In this document: piece by piece, positions 46,307-56,650 of the stretch
How positions within the stretch are numbered: the first letter of the stretch is position 1
Layout of the letters: every line of letters starts with the position of its first letter
Assembly (NCBI RefSeq): GCF_026210795.1
Contig: NC_089438.1
Span: 2,935,501-2,999,500, forward strand
DNA: 64,000 bases
Direction of reading: 5' to 3'
Source: Rhizophagus irregularis
Lineage: Eukaryota > Glomeromycota > Glomeromycetes > Glomerales > Glomeraceae
The notes under the pieces: generated by a model
The model's input: only the letters and a program-made list of their open reading frames with translations
What the model was told of the DNA's origin: nothing
Database searches by the model: none
Program-made: the position numbers and the translations under genes

Positions 46307-46777
46307 ATGTCTTATCATTTGTGTCCAAATACTATCAATACTATCTTAAATGAATTTCCTATCAACAAATGTTACAATAATCCTTTACCTATTGCTGAAA
46401 CATCTCAACATTATTTACCATTACTTATTAGATTTTTTTACATTCTTTTTATAATTCTCCTCATATATACCAACATTCTCACTAATACAATTGTCCTAAT
46501 TCTTCGCTTATTGAAATTCGTGTGCACTATAATCATTTCTCTCAACCAACTCCCTTCTCTTCCTTCATATCTATTTAATATATTTTATTCTTTTAAACAT
46601 TTATTATTATCCATATTATTATCAATTCTTTTTCGTATTTTATTTACATTATTATCTATTCTTCTTCATTTTCTTTATTTACTCAATTGCATAATTCAGA
46701 TTCTCATCTTTTCTTATTCTTTACTTCATAAAATAACCTATTTAGTGAATATTATTCTCCTTTTAATCTCCCAATAG
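46307..46777 (+). CDS. Small multi-pass membrane protein of unknown family
   Basis: An intronless ATG frame of 156 residues. A C/A-rich leader with CAAATCTTACAAATCTTAC words precedes it, as in other glomeromycete genes. Residues 1-42 are polar (MSYHLCPNTINTILNEFPIN) with two cysteines. From about residue 43 there are four or so hydrophobic segments rich in Leu/Ile/Phe, ending LVNIILLLISQ. It is likely an integral membrane protein. It could be lineage-specific, or a chance frame in T-rich sequence, although the non-hydrophobic start and the leader argue for a gene. Confidence 0.5.
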   Translation: MSYHLCPNTINTILNEFPINKCYNNPLPIAETSQHYLPLLIRFFYILFIILLIYTNILTNTIVLILRLLKFVCTIIISLNQLPSLPSYLFNIFYSFKHLLLSILLSILFRILFTLLSILLHFLYLLNCIIQILIFSYSLLHKITYLVNIILLLISQ

Positions 46778-46878
46778 CTTAATTAAATAAACTTATATTA
46801 CGTAGCTTGGCCTATTGCTTACCAAATATAGCATGGAGACGTAATCTTTCCCCTTTGGTCAACTTGGGATTACTTGAC

Positions 46879-47115
46879 CATTCTTAGATAGATAATTTTT
46901 ACAAGGGGATCGTTTGCATCGCCCATGAAGCATTGCACTGCGCTGATTGGTGTCAGAGAGATCCTTTGTCTTGTAAAAATTTACCCTTTCTTGATCATTT
47001 GACCATTCTTAGATAGATAAATTTTATAAGGGGATCGTTTGCATCGCCCATGAAGCATTGCACTGTGCTAATTGGTGTCAGAGAGATCCTTTGTCTTGTA
47101 AAATTTACCTTTCTT
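46879..47115. repeat. Tandemly duplicated 120-bp hairpin unit
   Basis: Each copy starts GACCATTCTTAGATAGATAA and holds a stem with arms TTTTACAAG and CTTGTAAAA enclosing a second stem (GGATC with GATCC). The loop reads GTTTGCATCGCCCATGAAGC and ATTGCACTG-GCT-ATTGGTGTC. Copies differ at only a few bases. It could be a structured non-coding RNA gene or a short non-autonomous element. I cannot match it to a known RNA. Confidence 0.5.
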
Positions 47116-47119
47116 GTGA

Positions 47120-48937
47120 TCATTTGATCTATCTCATGTGATTTCCTTCTTCACATGTGATACCCTTTATTTCATTCCTTTGTTGAGTTCTTTCCTTAAT
47201 AACTTATCAACTTAACAAAATCCATCACCGTTGGTTCCACAATTTTTGTGTCCAAGTTCAATTCTTGGAGGTGATTTTCTTATTAATTAGATTATCTTCT
47301 TTTTTTATTCTTTTATAGGGAGTTCCAGACGAAATTACAAACTAGATTTTAGATAGAAAATATTTTTTTGTTTTTTTTAGTGATGTTTTAATTTGTTATT
47401 TTCTTTTTCCTTCAGTTAAAAACAAGAGGTCATTTTCATGGGGAGCTTGGTATGCTTATAGAAGATTTTTAAGTAAAAGTTATTGTAAAAAATGACTTGT
47501 TATCTGCGTAACTAAAAAAATTATTTGACGTTTAGAATACATCCATATAAGTAATTTGAATAGTATAGCAGAAAAATTTATAATTTGGTTGGCTATCAGG
47601 TCATGTAAACATTCCGTTCATGTGGCTAATCCGATTCCAGTTAATTTTGATATTTTTATGTACATTGATATGTGCTTAGACGTACGCCTTTATGTTTTGA
47701 TAGTACATACATTTACAAAATTAAAATATTTTTGTACAACTTTGGCAGTTCATGATCAGCCGCTATCTTGGAATTTTTTTACGAAACTTTTATTTCTTAC
47801 TAATAATTTCTTTTTTATAATTATTTCTTCCAACGAACAGTTTTTACTACTATGATAGGATTTTTTAATATATACAGTTAGGGAACATGTTACAACTAAA
47901 TGTTTGTATCTGGATCAGTTTCTACTAACTATGTTTTGAACCCAATACTATATTTATTTTTTTGAAAATTTGGAATAAGATCCTTTTAATTTCACGAAAA
48001 AATCACAGTTTTAATGAGAATGTTCTTAAAAAAATATTGATCAAAACGAAAACTAAGATAACTTCCCTAATTGTACATATCTAAATAATTTATTTTCGTG
48101 CTTATTTCATTTTTTTGAAAAACATATATACACTTGCACACGATTTATTATAATTATAAAATCATGTGATACCGGATAAGATACTGCCGAAGATCACAAT
48201 GTATTAGTAAGATATAACTTTTCTAAGCCGCTTGGAAATGAAGAAGGATTACAATATTTTATTGTCCAATATTCACAACATAACTTTTAAATTAAACAAG
48301 AGGAGGTACACTATGGATATGCATTTGAAACTGTGAGAAGTGAAACTCGTTAACTTACTGGAAGAAAGATCAGGAGAGAAACTGTGAAAAGTTTCTATTT
48401 AATGTGTTAATTTACAAAAAAAATATATAAAGTTATTTTGATAATATTTTCTTTATTATAAATGTGTTAAACGAAATCTCAATATTAGATTATAATTTGC
48501 ATATATATTTAGATTTACATGAATATTGCAGTAACAACAGCAGAATTTAGCAGGGATTAGCAATTAGAAAATAAAAAGAATAATCTTTTAACATTATCAG
48601 TATACAAATTAAGAAAAGAAAAAAGGATCCTACTGTTGTTAAAATTCTTGAACCATCAAAGTTCCACTGGATAGCAAGTGCAGGGTCGTCTAAAATTCAG
48701 TTTCTTATACGCGCAAAGCGCATATCATTAATAAAATTCATATGCGCAACCTACTAATTTCATATATTGGATTAGATAATGATAGGTGCTACTAAAAAAA
48801 ATGCCGCCTAATATTTTCAACGAAATACGCGGGAAATAAAGGTATTATACGCTGCGCCTACTGCGCGAATCCAATTTACATCACTGGACTTACTCGCTCG
48901 TCTTCCTTAATTTTTGTTATGGCTGATAGTATACTTT
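47120..48937. other. Intergenic, no supported gene
   Basis: The 99-codon frame at 47556-47855 starts at TTG only and has no motif. A GC-richer patch near 48690-48900 contains GCGCAAAGCGCAT and CTACTGCGC words, and may be repeat debris. Confidence 0.4.
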
Positions 48938-48944
48938 TGTTCAT

Positions 48945-49103
48945 ATGGGTTCTTTGCTAGAAAAATAACCTTCTGAGAAATTTTTTAACTAATTTTGAAG
49001 TTAATTTCATTTTGTTCTACTTGTTTTAAAAAATGGAGAACAATAAAATCTTAATTTTTGTTAAAAATTTCTCAGAAGGTCATTTTCCTAGCAAATAACC
49101 CAT
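48945..49103. mobile_element. 159-bp MITE with about 50-bp inverted ends and 7-8 bp target duplication
   Basis: The left arm begins ATGGGTTCTTTGCTAGAAAA and contains CCTTCTGAGAAATTTTT. The right arm is its inverted copy. TGTTCAT stands directly outside the left end (48938-48944) and one base outside the right end (49105-49111), giving a 7-8 bp target duplication as for hAT-type elements. The open frame over 49058-49261 starts inside it and is a shadow. Confidence 0.75.
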
Positions 49104-49111
49104 ATGTTCAT

Positions 49112-50068
49112 TATCGAAAAATTGTAATTTTTCTAAATACATTAGATCAAGCTTTAATATATATATATACTACGTGGCTTGTTATGCGTATTACTAATCG
49201 GTGGAATAATCTAAGCGTCACTGATCACGCGACTAACGAGTTATATTCATCAGTTCTGTAACGCCCTTTGATGTAAGATGAGTATACAACTTTTTCCTTA
49301 ATATATTTTACCGCATCATGTGTTTTAATTATTTCTATTTAAAAATTTATTTTATTTAGTTATTTGACTAGACGCAATTATTAAGATTATCAAGTAAATA
49401 TCTTAATAATTAAATAATTATGTTATTAGTGCATAAATTTTAATCTTTAAGTAAAACTAACATATATTCATTACAGGAACGAGATAATCTGTTTAATGAC
49501 ATAAATTAGTTAAATTACGTATTAGATTATCTTTATAATGGCAAAAATTCCCATCATCGGGAATGTTTTATATCGGATTTTATTTATAAAAAAAACTTGT
49601 GGACATCCAATTAAAAAAATCATTAAATATTAAATAAAATAATTATCATTTAAATTCTAATTCGGGCCAACATAATTTAAATAGACATTATAGTGGTGTC
49701 AATTAAATACAAATCGTTTTTTGAAGAAGAAAAAGATACTGTAGTAAAACTTTACAATTCTGATACAAATTTTTTAACTGTTGCTAAATTGGTCATAAGA
49801 TTAGACGATAATCTGAAATTAAGTATCACGCATTACATTTATGTGATTGAAAAACATTCAAAAATGAAATTCCTATGAGTGATAGTGTATACCCACTATA
49901 AGAATGAATGATCTTTATGTGAACTCGTCTTAAAATTTGCAATCAGATTTTGATTTCGTGAAGTCCCTCGGAAATTTTAATTCAATTCTCTCATAATGGA
50001 ACAGTTCAGGAACCAGAAGAACATGGGGGGATATATCCAGGACATCAAGAGAAATTAATTCTTGTTTA
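49112..50068. other. Intergenic DNA downstream of the Myb gene
   Basis: The 61-codon frame at 49693-49878 (SIKYKSFFEEEKDTVVKLYN) has protein-like charge spacing but no start context or family, and may be a relic. Otherwise nothing is seen. Confidence 0.35.
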
Positions 50069-51300
50069 TTAAGATTTTAATTCTACTAGTAATTGCTCAG
50101 CTGCAAGTTTTTCTAAAAAATCTTGACCATCCATCTTAAAAAGAAAGAAATTCATTTTTAATGTATGATTTTTTTTTTTTGCATAACTAAAATAAACAAT
50201 GTTCATACCTCAACAGGAAATATGCTTTGTATTCCTTTTAGTTCCAAATTTAAAACATGTGACTCTAGATTTTTCTTTGTAAAAGAATTTCTAAAATAAA
50301 TACGACATTGAAAAGGAGATCTAGTTTTAACGTACTTTGAAACTTTTTGCCAACTTTTCCCATATAATCTTACAGCTTTTATTAATCTTATGATTTCATT
50401 AACTTCCCAAAAACCACTTTTATAATAAGGATCAGCTAAGGGACACCATCTCACATGTTCTTTTATAGAACTAACTGAACGATGAGGCAATAATTTTTGA
50501 ATGCTTCTCCAGTCTTTACCATACTTTATAATAGAATCACTAATTAATTTGTTTTCTTGATCAGTCCATTTTATATCTTTAGAAGAATTTAATAAAACAA
50601 ATTTAAAACGTCTTTTAATGGTACTGATAGGTCTATTCATATCATCAGCAATCTTTGTCCAATGATTTCCACCATATTTTATTATTAAATCACATAATAA
50701 TTTATCTTCTTCTTCAGTAAAATGCCCACGTTTTGTATAATTAATAATACAAAATCTTCTAAGTACTTGTAAGGATTCTTTATTTGGTAACAATCTTGAA
50801 ATTTTTCTCCATTGTCTACCATATTTTTCAAAACCTTTTAATAAAATTTTATCTTCTTCTGGAGTCCATTTTGATATAATATTTTTATGATTATTTTCAA
50901 TCCTTAAATTTTCTCTATCCCATTTACATTTAATTGAATATAATGATCTATAATTAAAATAATGTTTATGAATATATTTCCATCGATTTCCATGAATTTC
51001 TGATGCTAAAAATAAAAGTTTTGTTTCTTCTTCTTTCCATTCCTTCCAATTATAAACTTTTGCTAATTTTATAGATTCTTCTTCTAATGATTTAATTAAT
51101 GATTTTGCTTCTGTTGAAGATTTAAATTTATTTGATAATGGGATAGATGAATTTGTCTTTTTAGTAAAAGTTCGATAGGGTATATTATATTTTCCAAAAC
51201 ATTTTATAAAATAATTATTAAATATTCTAAAATCATGTCTTTTTTCTATTCCTTTGAGAAATATTTTATTAGCGAAGTACAAAACATGTTGAACATACAT
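50069..51300 (-). CDS. Five-repeat Myb/SANT DNA-binding protein
   Basis: Two exons, 51300-50209 and 50134-50069 (donor GTATGA, acceptor TTTAAG, 74-bp intron, phase 0), give 385 residues ending LEKLAAEQLLVELKS. Myb-like helix-turn-helix units lie at about residues 85-127, 144-184, 192-235, 243-286 and 297-338. Each has the spaced aromatic or Trp residues (KWTPEEDK-WRKISRLL, GHFTEEEDKLL-HWTKIADDM, KWTDQENKLI-DWRSIQKLL). Four to five repeats in a row resemble the large subunit of SNAPc and fungal multi-repeat Mybs, so a sequence-specific nuclear DNA-binding role is expected. The N-terminal 70 residues are basic and aromatic with no domain. There is no other obvious start. Confidence 0.88.
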
Positions 51301-52329
51301 ACGGGTATGAAAAAAAAAAAAAAAATTTTAACGTAGAAAAAAAAATTAGTCATCAAAATTGCAGATCATTTACGGTAGCTATTTGTATAACGCTGCAAAT
51401 CATGTGCTGTTATGTCACGTCACAATCATTAGTATGTACAGATTGTGGACTTTGTAAAAAAAAAAAAAAAAAAAAAAATTTTTGCTTTATGATCAATTTA
51501 GTAAATAAAGTAATAATAAACTTTGTAATAGATAGTTTTATTATTAAGGTTACAAAGATTACAAAATAAAAATGTAAGGACAATAGAAGACAAAGTTTGG
51601 AAAGTTACGTAAAAAAAAAAACAATGGTAATAATTTTACGCTTTAATTCTAAAGTAAATTCATATTTTTTTTTTAGCGAGTCAATTCAAACAAAAATATT
51701 GTTTAATTAAATTAACGCACAAACATAAAAATTTATTAAACATTCATCCGAGAAATTTTATTAACCCAATTTCTGTTAATAACTTGTATAAATTAATCAT
51801 TAGCCTCAACAAAAGTAGATACTTAATAAGAAATTTGAACTTGTATTATTTTATGACGTTAATAGCGTACTTGATAACTCTCAGTTTTCTAGAATATTAA
51901 ATAATTCCACAGCGCAACCCCTTCCTAAAGACAGAAGACAGATAACACTATTATTAATTTACGCTAGAATTATTTTAATTGTAAATTTCAGGAATAATTT
52001 TTATGACTCATAGGAATATGATATATTCACCAAAAAACAACACGGATTTTTTTTAATAATAATGATACTACGTACCAAATTTGAAATGAGCCCATTTGCC
52101 ACGAATTTTGGAATTTTAGCGCTAATTATGGCGCCGACTGCGAAGGAAGCACACATAACTTAAATTTGTAATATAAATTTAGTACTCGGAGATGTAAAAA
52201 AGTAAAGAATTAAATCGTGCAAAAATGAATTTGTTAACAGTCAGAATAAATTAAAGAAGTTATGTTTTACAAATTATGAAAATGGGTTATGATAAGAGAA
52301 CGTTATAACGCTATATTAATTCAGGGAGA
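51301..52329. other. Upstream region of the Myb gene and AT-rich intergenic DNA
   Basis: A TTATGTCACGTCACAATCA word lies about 110 bp upstream of the Myb start (51412-51430) and may be a bZIP/bHLH-type site. The rest contains poly-A tracts (51456-51478) and nothing else. Confidence 0.4.
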
Positions 52330-52665
52330 AATAGTATACCAATTTCTCAAGATTCAATAATTGTGCATCGGATTTACGAAGTAATTGTTCCTGACATTTC
52401 TTCTTCTTTAAAGCTAACTGCTAAAAGAGCACCACGTCTATTATTATTAAGTAATGCATCTTTTGCTATTTGAGTTTCTCCACCCGCAACTAATTGAAGC
52501 TTTTATTAAACCAATTTGATTAAAAATTAGTACGTATAAAAAATAAAATTACTCAACTCTTAAAGTTTATTACTTTTCTTTGATACTGTTTTAGCTTATC
52601 ACGTTAAACTTTCAAATCAAGTATGGCACGATTCTGAGAAGAAAATTTGTCAAATAGATCATCGA
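52330..52665 (-). pseudogene. VPS20: VPS20/CHMP6 (ESCRT-III) pseudogene fragment
   Basis: The minus strand reads DDLFDKFSSQNRAILDLKV, a TAA (52604-52606), then RDKLKQYQRK at a donor (GTAATA). After a 73-bp intron come LQLVAGGETQIAKDALLNNN and RRGALLAV. A frameshift then leads to KKCQEQLLRKSDAQLLNLEK and LV. This follows the ESCRT-III CHMP6/Vps20 core closely (AILDLKxQRDKLKQYQ, QEQLL). Functional Vps20 acts in multivesicular-body sorting at endosomes. Here there is one stop (CAA to TAA), one frameshift, and no N-terminal myristoylation segment or C-terminal third. The retained intron shows a DNA-level duplicate and not a retrocopy. Confidence 0.8.
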
Positions 52666-52669
52666 AAGA

Positions 52670-53346
52670 GTATGATTTGAAAAAGGAAATGATTTTTTTT
52701 GTGCAAAATAAGCATGGGATAATAAAATTTTTTTATTATGACGTCAATATTACGCTAATCATTCGGACAATTTATGAGGCGTTTGTGGCTTTGTTATTAT
52801 TATTATTATTTAAGTATCAGGTGATTACATTGATTCGATTAAAATAAAATGTGTTAGGTTATATTTTATTTTAGAAAATTAATGTACTAAAGTTTCGTTA
52901 TATAACACACTGACAACGATCTGATTATTCTGTCACACTTGATAATTAAACATTAAATCAGTAAATCCAAATATATTATGTAAATAATATCGCACTAATT
53001 TTATTGCGATTTGCTCAATTTAATAAGCTGGGAATTCTGTACATTTTTTTTTTGTGTGCAAAGGTTAATTGGTTTAATATACTTGATTTTTTAGCAAGAG
53101 TAAGCAGTCCATGAAGAACCACGTCGGCAAAACTTTTTTTCCTGCTTCGAACGTTGATTATTGACAGATATCATCGAGCATGTTTTTAAAGGTAATAAGT
53201 TTTTACGAATTATCTTGTTAAAATTTAATATGTAATTGTATAAAACATGTACAGTAGATTTTTTGAAACCCTCCTCTATCGCACATCACTCATATCCTTG
53301 TATATCAAATCGGATATTCTGGCCGAAATATTTTCCGAGAATGATT
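52670..53346. other. Intergenic DNA before the F-box array
   Basis: The 66-codon frame at 52647-52847 overlaps the pseudogene on the other strand and is not supported. A TTCTGGCCGAAAT word occurs near 53318. Confidence 0.4.
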
Positions 53347-53414
53347 AATCACATGACTAAATGTCTATCAGATATAAAAACGATTCATTCAAAGAAATTG
53401 TGATACGTAAAACA
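53347..53414 (+). promoter_or_regulatory. Conserved promoter block of F-box gene 1
   Basis: AATCACATGACTA (53347-53359) and TTGTGATACGTAAAACA (53398-53414) lie 66 bp or more before the ATG. Both recur in front of F-box gene 3 and the second also before gene 2, so they are candidate regulatory sites or shared ancestry of the duplicates. Confidence 0.5.
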
Positions 53415-53479
53415 AGTTTAAATAATTGACAATCAACGAACTGTAATTGTTCTTTGCACTTTTTTTTTAAAAAAAAAAA

Positions 53480-54943
53480 ATGGCAAATTTAAATAAGGAT
53501 ATTATTTATTTATTATTTAATGAATTACAATATGATAAAAAAACTCTTCAATCATGTCTTTTAGTTAATAAAACATGGTGTGAAATTATTATTCCAATAT
53601 TATGGAAAGATCCTTGGAAATATTTAGGGAAAGGAAATGATAAAATATTATTAAACATAATATTTTCAAATTTATTAAAAGAATCAAGAGATAATTTAAA
53701 TCAACGTTTTAAAAATTCATTTATTATATCATCATATCAAAAACCTTTATTCGATTATATTAGTTTTTGTAGACATTTAAATTTCATTGAAATTAAAAAG
53801 ATAATTAATAATACTATAAATGTTAAATCTGAAATTTCAAATATTGAAAAAGAAATTTTAAAACTTTTTATAAATAAATACACAAATATTACACACCTTT
53901 ATATACCTCACAAATTTAATCATGAATTAAATCTTTTACCTGGGGTCGAACGTTGCTTTTCGGAACTTAAATTTCTTAGTTGTAATACTACCGTAAAAGA
54001 TGAAGTTTTAAATGGATTAACAAAAATATGTAAATCAATTAATGAATTGGATCTTTTTATTGAAGTACATAGTAACAATTATGAAATTGTTAAATTGATT
54101 GAAACTCCTAAAAAATTATTAAAAATTCGTCTTATGTCCGATTATTATTCAGAAATTGATGAATCATTTTATAAAGTTCTCGAAAATTCTTTGATCTTAC
54201 ATTCGAATAATGTACAACATTTTAAAATAACTAAACAACCTATCACAAATATCCTTTCATCTTTTATAAACTTAAAAAGATTAGAATTGGATGATAATTT
54301 TCGTTGTATGAAATGGAAATGTTTAGAAAAATTATCTTTACCTTTCTTGGAAATTTTAAAAGCTAAACATGTTCCAATCAAAGTTTTAACAAATTTAATT
54401 GAAAATACGAATGAATCACTTAATGAAATAAGCATTGATTATATAAATCATGATTGGATTAATAATAAAAAAATTATTCAGGCTATATATAAAAAATGTC
54501 CAACCTTAAAATATCTTAAACTCGTTATTAGATGTTGTAATATTTCAGAATTAGAAAAATTATTAATTAAATGTCAGTATTTAGATGGTTTATATATTCT
54601 TGTTGATAACACGCTTGATGGTTATGGTTCAGAATTTAGTGATAAGGTGATTGATTGGAATTCTTTATTCGAAATTTTGGCAAAATCTTCACCAATTAAT
54701 TTGTTCAAGTTTAAAATTTATTATCAGATTTCACCTAAATCAGAATTCATAAAATCATTCTTTGATAAATGGAAAGGTAGACATCCTATGTTATTACAAT
54801 TTATTGGTAATCAAAATACATGTAAAAATTATTTTGATTTAATAGAAAAATATAAAGCAGAAGGAATTATTAAAAAGTGCGATGATGCATTGGAAAATAC
54901 TTTTGAAGATTTTGAATGGATACAAAAAAGATTTAAAAAATAG
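53480..54943 (+). CDS. F-box/LRR-like protein, tandem copy 1
   Basis: An intronless ATG frame of 487 residues. Residues 3-46 form an F-box (NLNKDIIYLLFNELQYDKKT, SCLLVNKTWCEIIIPILWKD), the Skp1-binding module of SCF ubiquitin ligases. The rest is helical and leucine-rich with poorly periodic LRR-type turns (LKRLELDDNF, LKYLKLVIR, ELEKLLIKCQYLDGLYIL), expected to bind the substrate. It ends DFEWIQKRFKK. Very low GC at third positions, like its two neighbours. It is the first of three head-to-tail copies spaced 1.1-1.7 kb apart. Substrate unknown. Confidence 0.9.
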   Translation: MANLNKDIIYLLFNELQYDKKTLQSCLLVNKTWCEIIIPILWKDPWKYLGKGNDKILLNIIFSNLLKESRDNLNQRFKNSFIISSYQKPLFDYISFCRHLNFIEIKKIINNTINVKSEISNIEKEILKLFINKYTNITHLYIPHKFNHELNLLPGVERCFSELKFLSCNTTVKDEVLNGLTKICKSINELDLFIEVHSNNYEIVKLIETPKKLLKIRLMSDYYSEIDESFYKVLENSLILHSNNVQHFKITKQPITNILSSFINLKRLELDDNFRCMKWKCLEKLSLPFLEILKAKHVPIKVLTNLIENTNESLNEISIDYINHDWINNKKIIQAIYKKCPTLKYLKLVIRCCNISELEKLLIKCQYLDGLYILVDNTLDGYGSEFSDKVIDWNSLFEILAKSSPINLFKFKIYYQISPKSEFIKSFFDKWKGRHPMLLQFIGNQNTCKNYFDLIEKYKAEGIIKKCDDALENTFEDFEWIQKRFKK

Positions 54944-55100
54944 TATATCTTATCTACTTTGTTTAAAAATTTTTTATATTTATTAGGTTTTATGTATAGG
55001 AAATCATAATTATTATATAATAAATAAATATTGAAAACTCTAAATCTCGATTATTTAATTTTATTTTTTAAAAATTTCTTTATCCATTATTGATACAGTG
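54944..55100. other. 3' flank of F-box gene 1
   Basis: AT-rich, with AATAAATA words about 75 bp after the stop that could serve polyadenylation. Confidence 0.35.
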
Positions 55101-55238
55101 TTAATTCAGTTGGAGGGTTTTGCATTCTCTTAAACAGAGTTTAATTTACCTTTGCAAGCAGCCTACAGACATTTTAAGCCCATTCAACGCTAGCCCCCCT
55201 CGTATTACCGCGACTGCTAACACGAGGTAGTCGATGAA
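55101..55238 (-). rRNA. NUMT: nuclear fragment of mitochondrial small-subunit rRNA
   Basis: On the minus strand CTACCTCGTG-TTAGCAG-TCGCGGTAATACGAGG is the universally conserved 530-loop region of bacterial and mitochondrial 16S-type rRNA. It is followed by GCTAGCGTTGAATGGGCTTA and TGTCTGTAGGCTGCTTGC, the next helices. The word normally GTGCCAGCAG reads GTGTTAGCAG (two C-to-T changes), and the stretch after GCGTTGA is shortened. So this is a decayed copy in the nucleus and not a working rRNA gene. GC content is well above the flanks. Only about 138 bp is recognisable. Confidence 0.8.
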
Positions 55239-56242
55239 ATATAGAATTTAGATATGTGAAATTAAAATTTGCGATCTGGCTATAATTTTGATTCCAGATT
55301 ATATATTATCGATTTAAATTCAACGTGAGTTTATGTTTTGAAATTAAATTATAAAAATTAAAATAAGATATACAGTATTTGATTGGCTAAATGACATGTA
55401 TCAGTTTTAGAAAATTCAGGGCTTTCGAGTGTATGCCGAATTGTGCTAAACAATGTTTGTCCTGTTAGTTCGTTCGTTCGGTTGAAGTCCGTATTTGCTT
55501 GGTAATCTGTTATTTTTTTTTTTCAAATATACCAGGCTATACTATTTCGTAACTTCAACTAAAATAATGGCTGAAATAAAAAAACTTTGAAATTTAATTA
55601 TGCTTAAAATTCTTAAATATTCTTTTCTGCCTATTACAATGTACAATATAAAACATAATAAAAGAAATTTTTATTACCAAAAATTATGCGTAAAATAATA
55701 GTAAAAAAGAAAATTTTGTGCAAAAAAATGATATTATTCTCTGATCGGCAACATTGTACACGAGTATTTATACCTATTGGGTAACAAATTTTATATGTAA
55801 TTACCTAGGAGATTTTACAGTGAAAAATTAACTATTGATTATACTATAATAGACGGGTTTGAAAATATGAGTAATTCAAAAATATTTGCATTTTCCGAAT
55901 GAGAAAAACTTTAATTTATTTGTAATCTCAATACTATTTTCAAATGTATTAGTAATAGTTCCGTAGCTTTTTAAAATTTTTAATCATTTTTTTAAAATCC
56001 TTTAAAATGAAAAGCGAAGGAAAATAAGATTCAACAATAAAATTTACTATATTTATACTCACTGATGAGAAGGTGATATACTTACTATTGTGTAAATGAC
56101 AGGGGAGCAAAAATATCGTTCTTGATAGGTTCGAGTATGCATCTTGATATGTTTATATGGTGCCACCATATAGGTATATCAAGTAGACCAGTCGTACAAT
56201 GACAAGACCAATACTTTTGCGGCAGGAGATAAATCAATTATA
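55239..56242. other. Intergenic DNA between F-box genes 1 and 2
   Basis: AT-rich; no frame or element is supported beyond the MITE that follows. Confidence 0.4.
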
Positions 56243-56343
56243 TCCTGGCTAATTGGAATGCTAAAATTTTACTTTAGAATCGGATCGGCCGATCTATTTA
56301 TCCGATTCTAGTAAAAATTTTACTTATTCCTAATTAGCCAGGA
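56243..56343. mobile_element. 101-bp hairpin MITE
   Basis: The two halves are inverted copies: TCCTGGCTAATTGGAATG, AAAATTTTAC and AGAATCGGAT on the left, their complements on the right, with GGCCGATC at the centre. It can fold almost end to end. The target duplication is not clear. It lies about 300 bp before F-box gene 2. Confidence 0.75.
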
Positions 56344-56576
56344 ATATAAAGAAGTATGAATGTAAAATAAGTATAAATGTATAAATAAGTAAATGTATAA
56401 ATTATTGGTTCTCGTCAAAATTATCTAATTGATCGTCAAGCTTATGATCAATTTCCTGATACATGAAAACATGCGGTAATATATGCAGTCCTGCAGGTTT
56501 CGTAGATTTACGCCCAATCACAAATTCACATGATTACGATTACGTATATGACTGCACTATGCCAATCATGTTGTAG

Positions 56577-56593
56577 TTGTGATACGTAAAACA
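56577..56593 (+). promoter_or_regulatory. Conserved promoter word of F-box gene 2
   Basis: TTGTGATACGTAAAACA is identical to the word before gene 1 and ends 57 bp before the ATG. A diverged CACATGATTACG block lies upstream at about 56527. Confidence 0.5.
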
Positions 56594-56650
56594 TTGATAT
56601 AAGCGTCACTTAAACAGCGTTTTTGTGCTCCTTTATAAAAAAGAAAAATA

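Noticed and set aside
46879-47115. U6, U2, U3 or 5S RNA gene
   Set aside because: Compared from memory with the conserved words of these RNAs; none is present.
54169-54435. 88-codon minus-strand frame
   Set aside because: Antisense to the first F-box gene, whose sense frame is complete and conserved among three copies.
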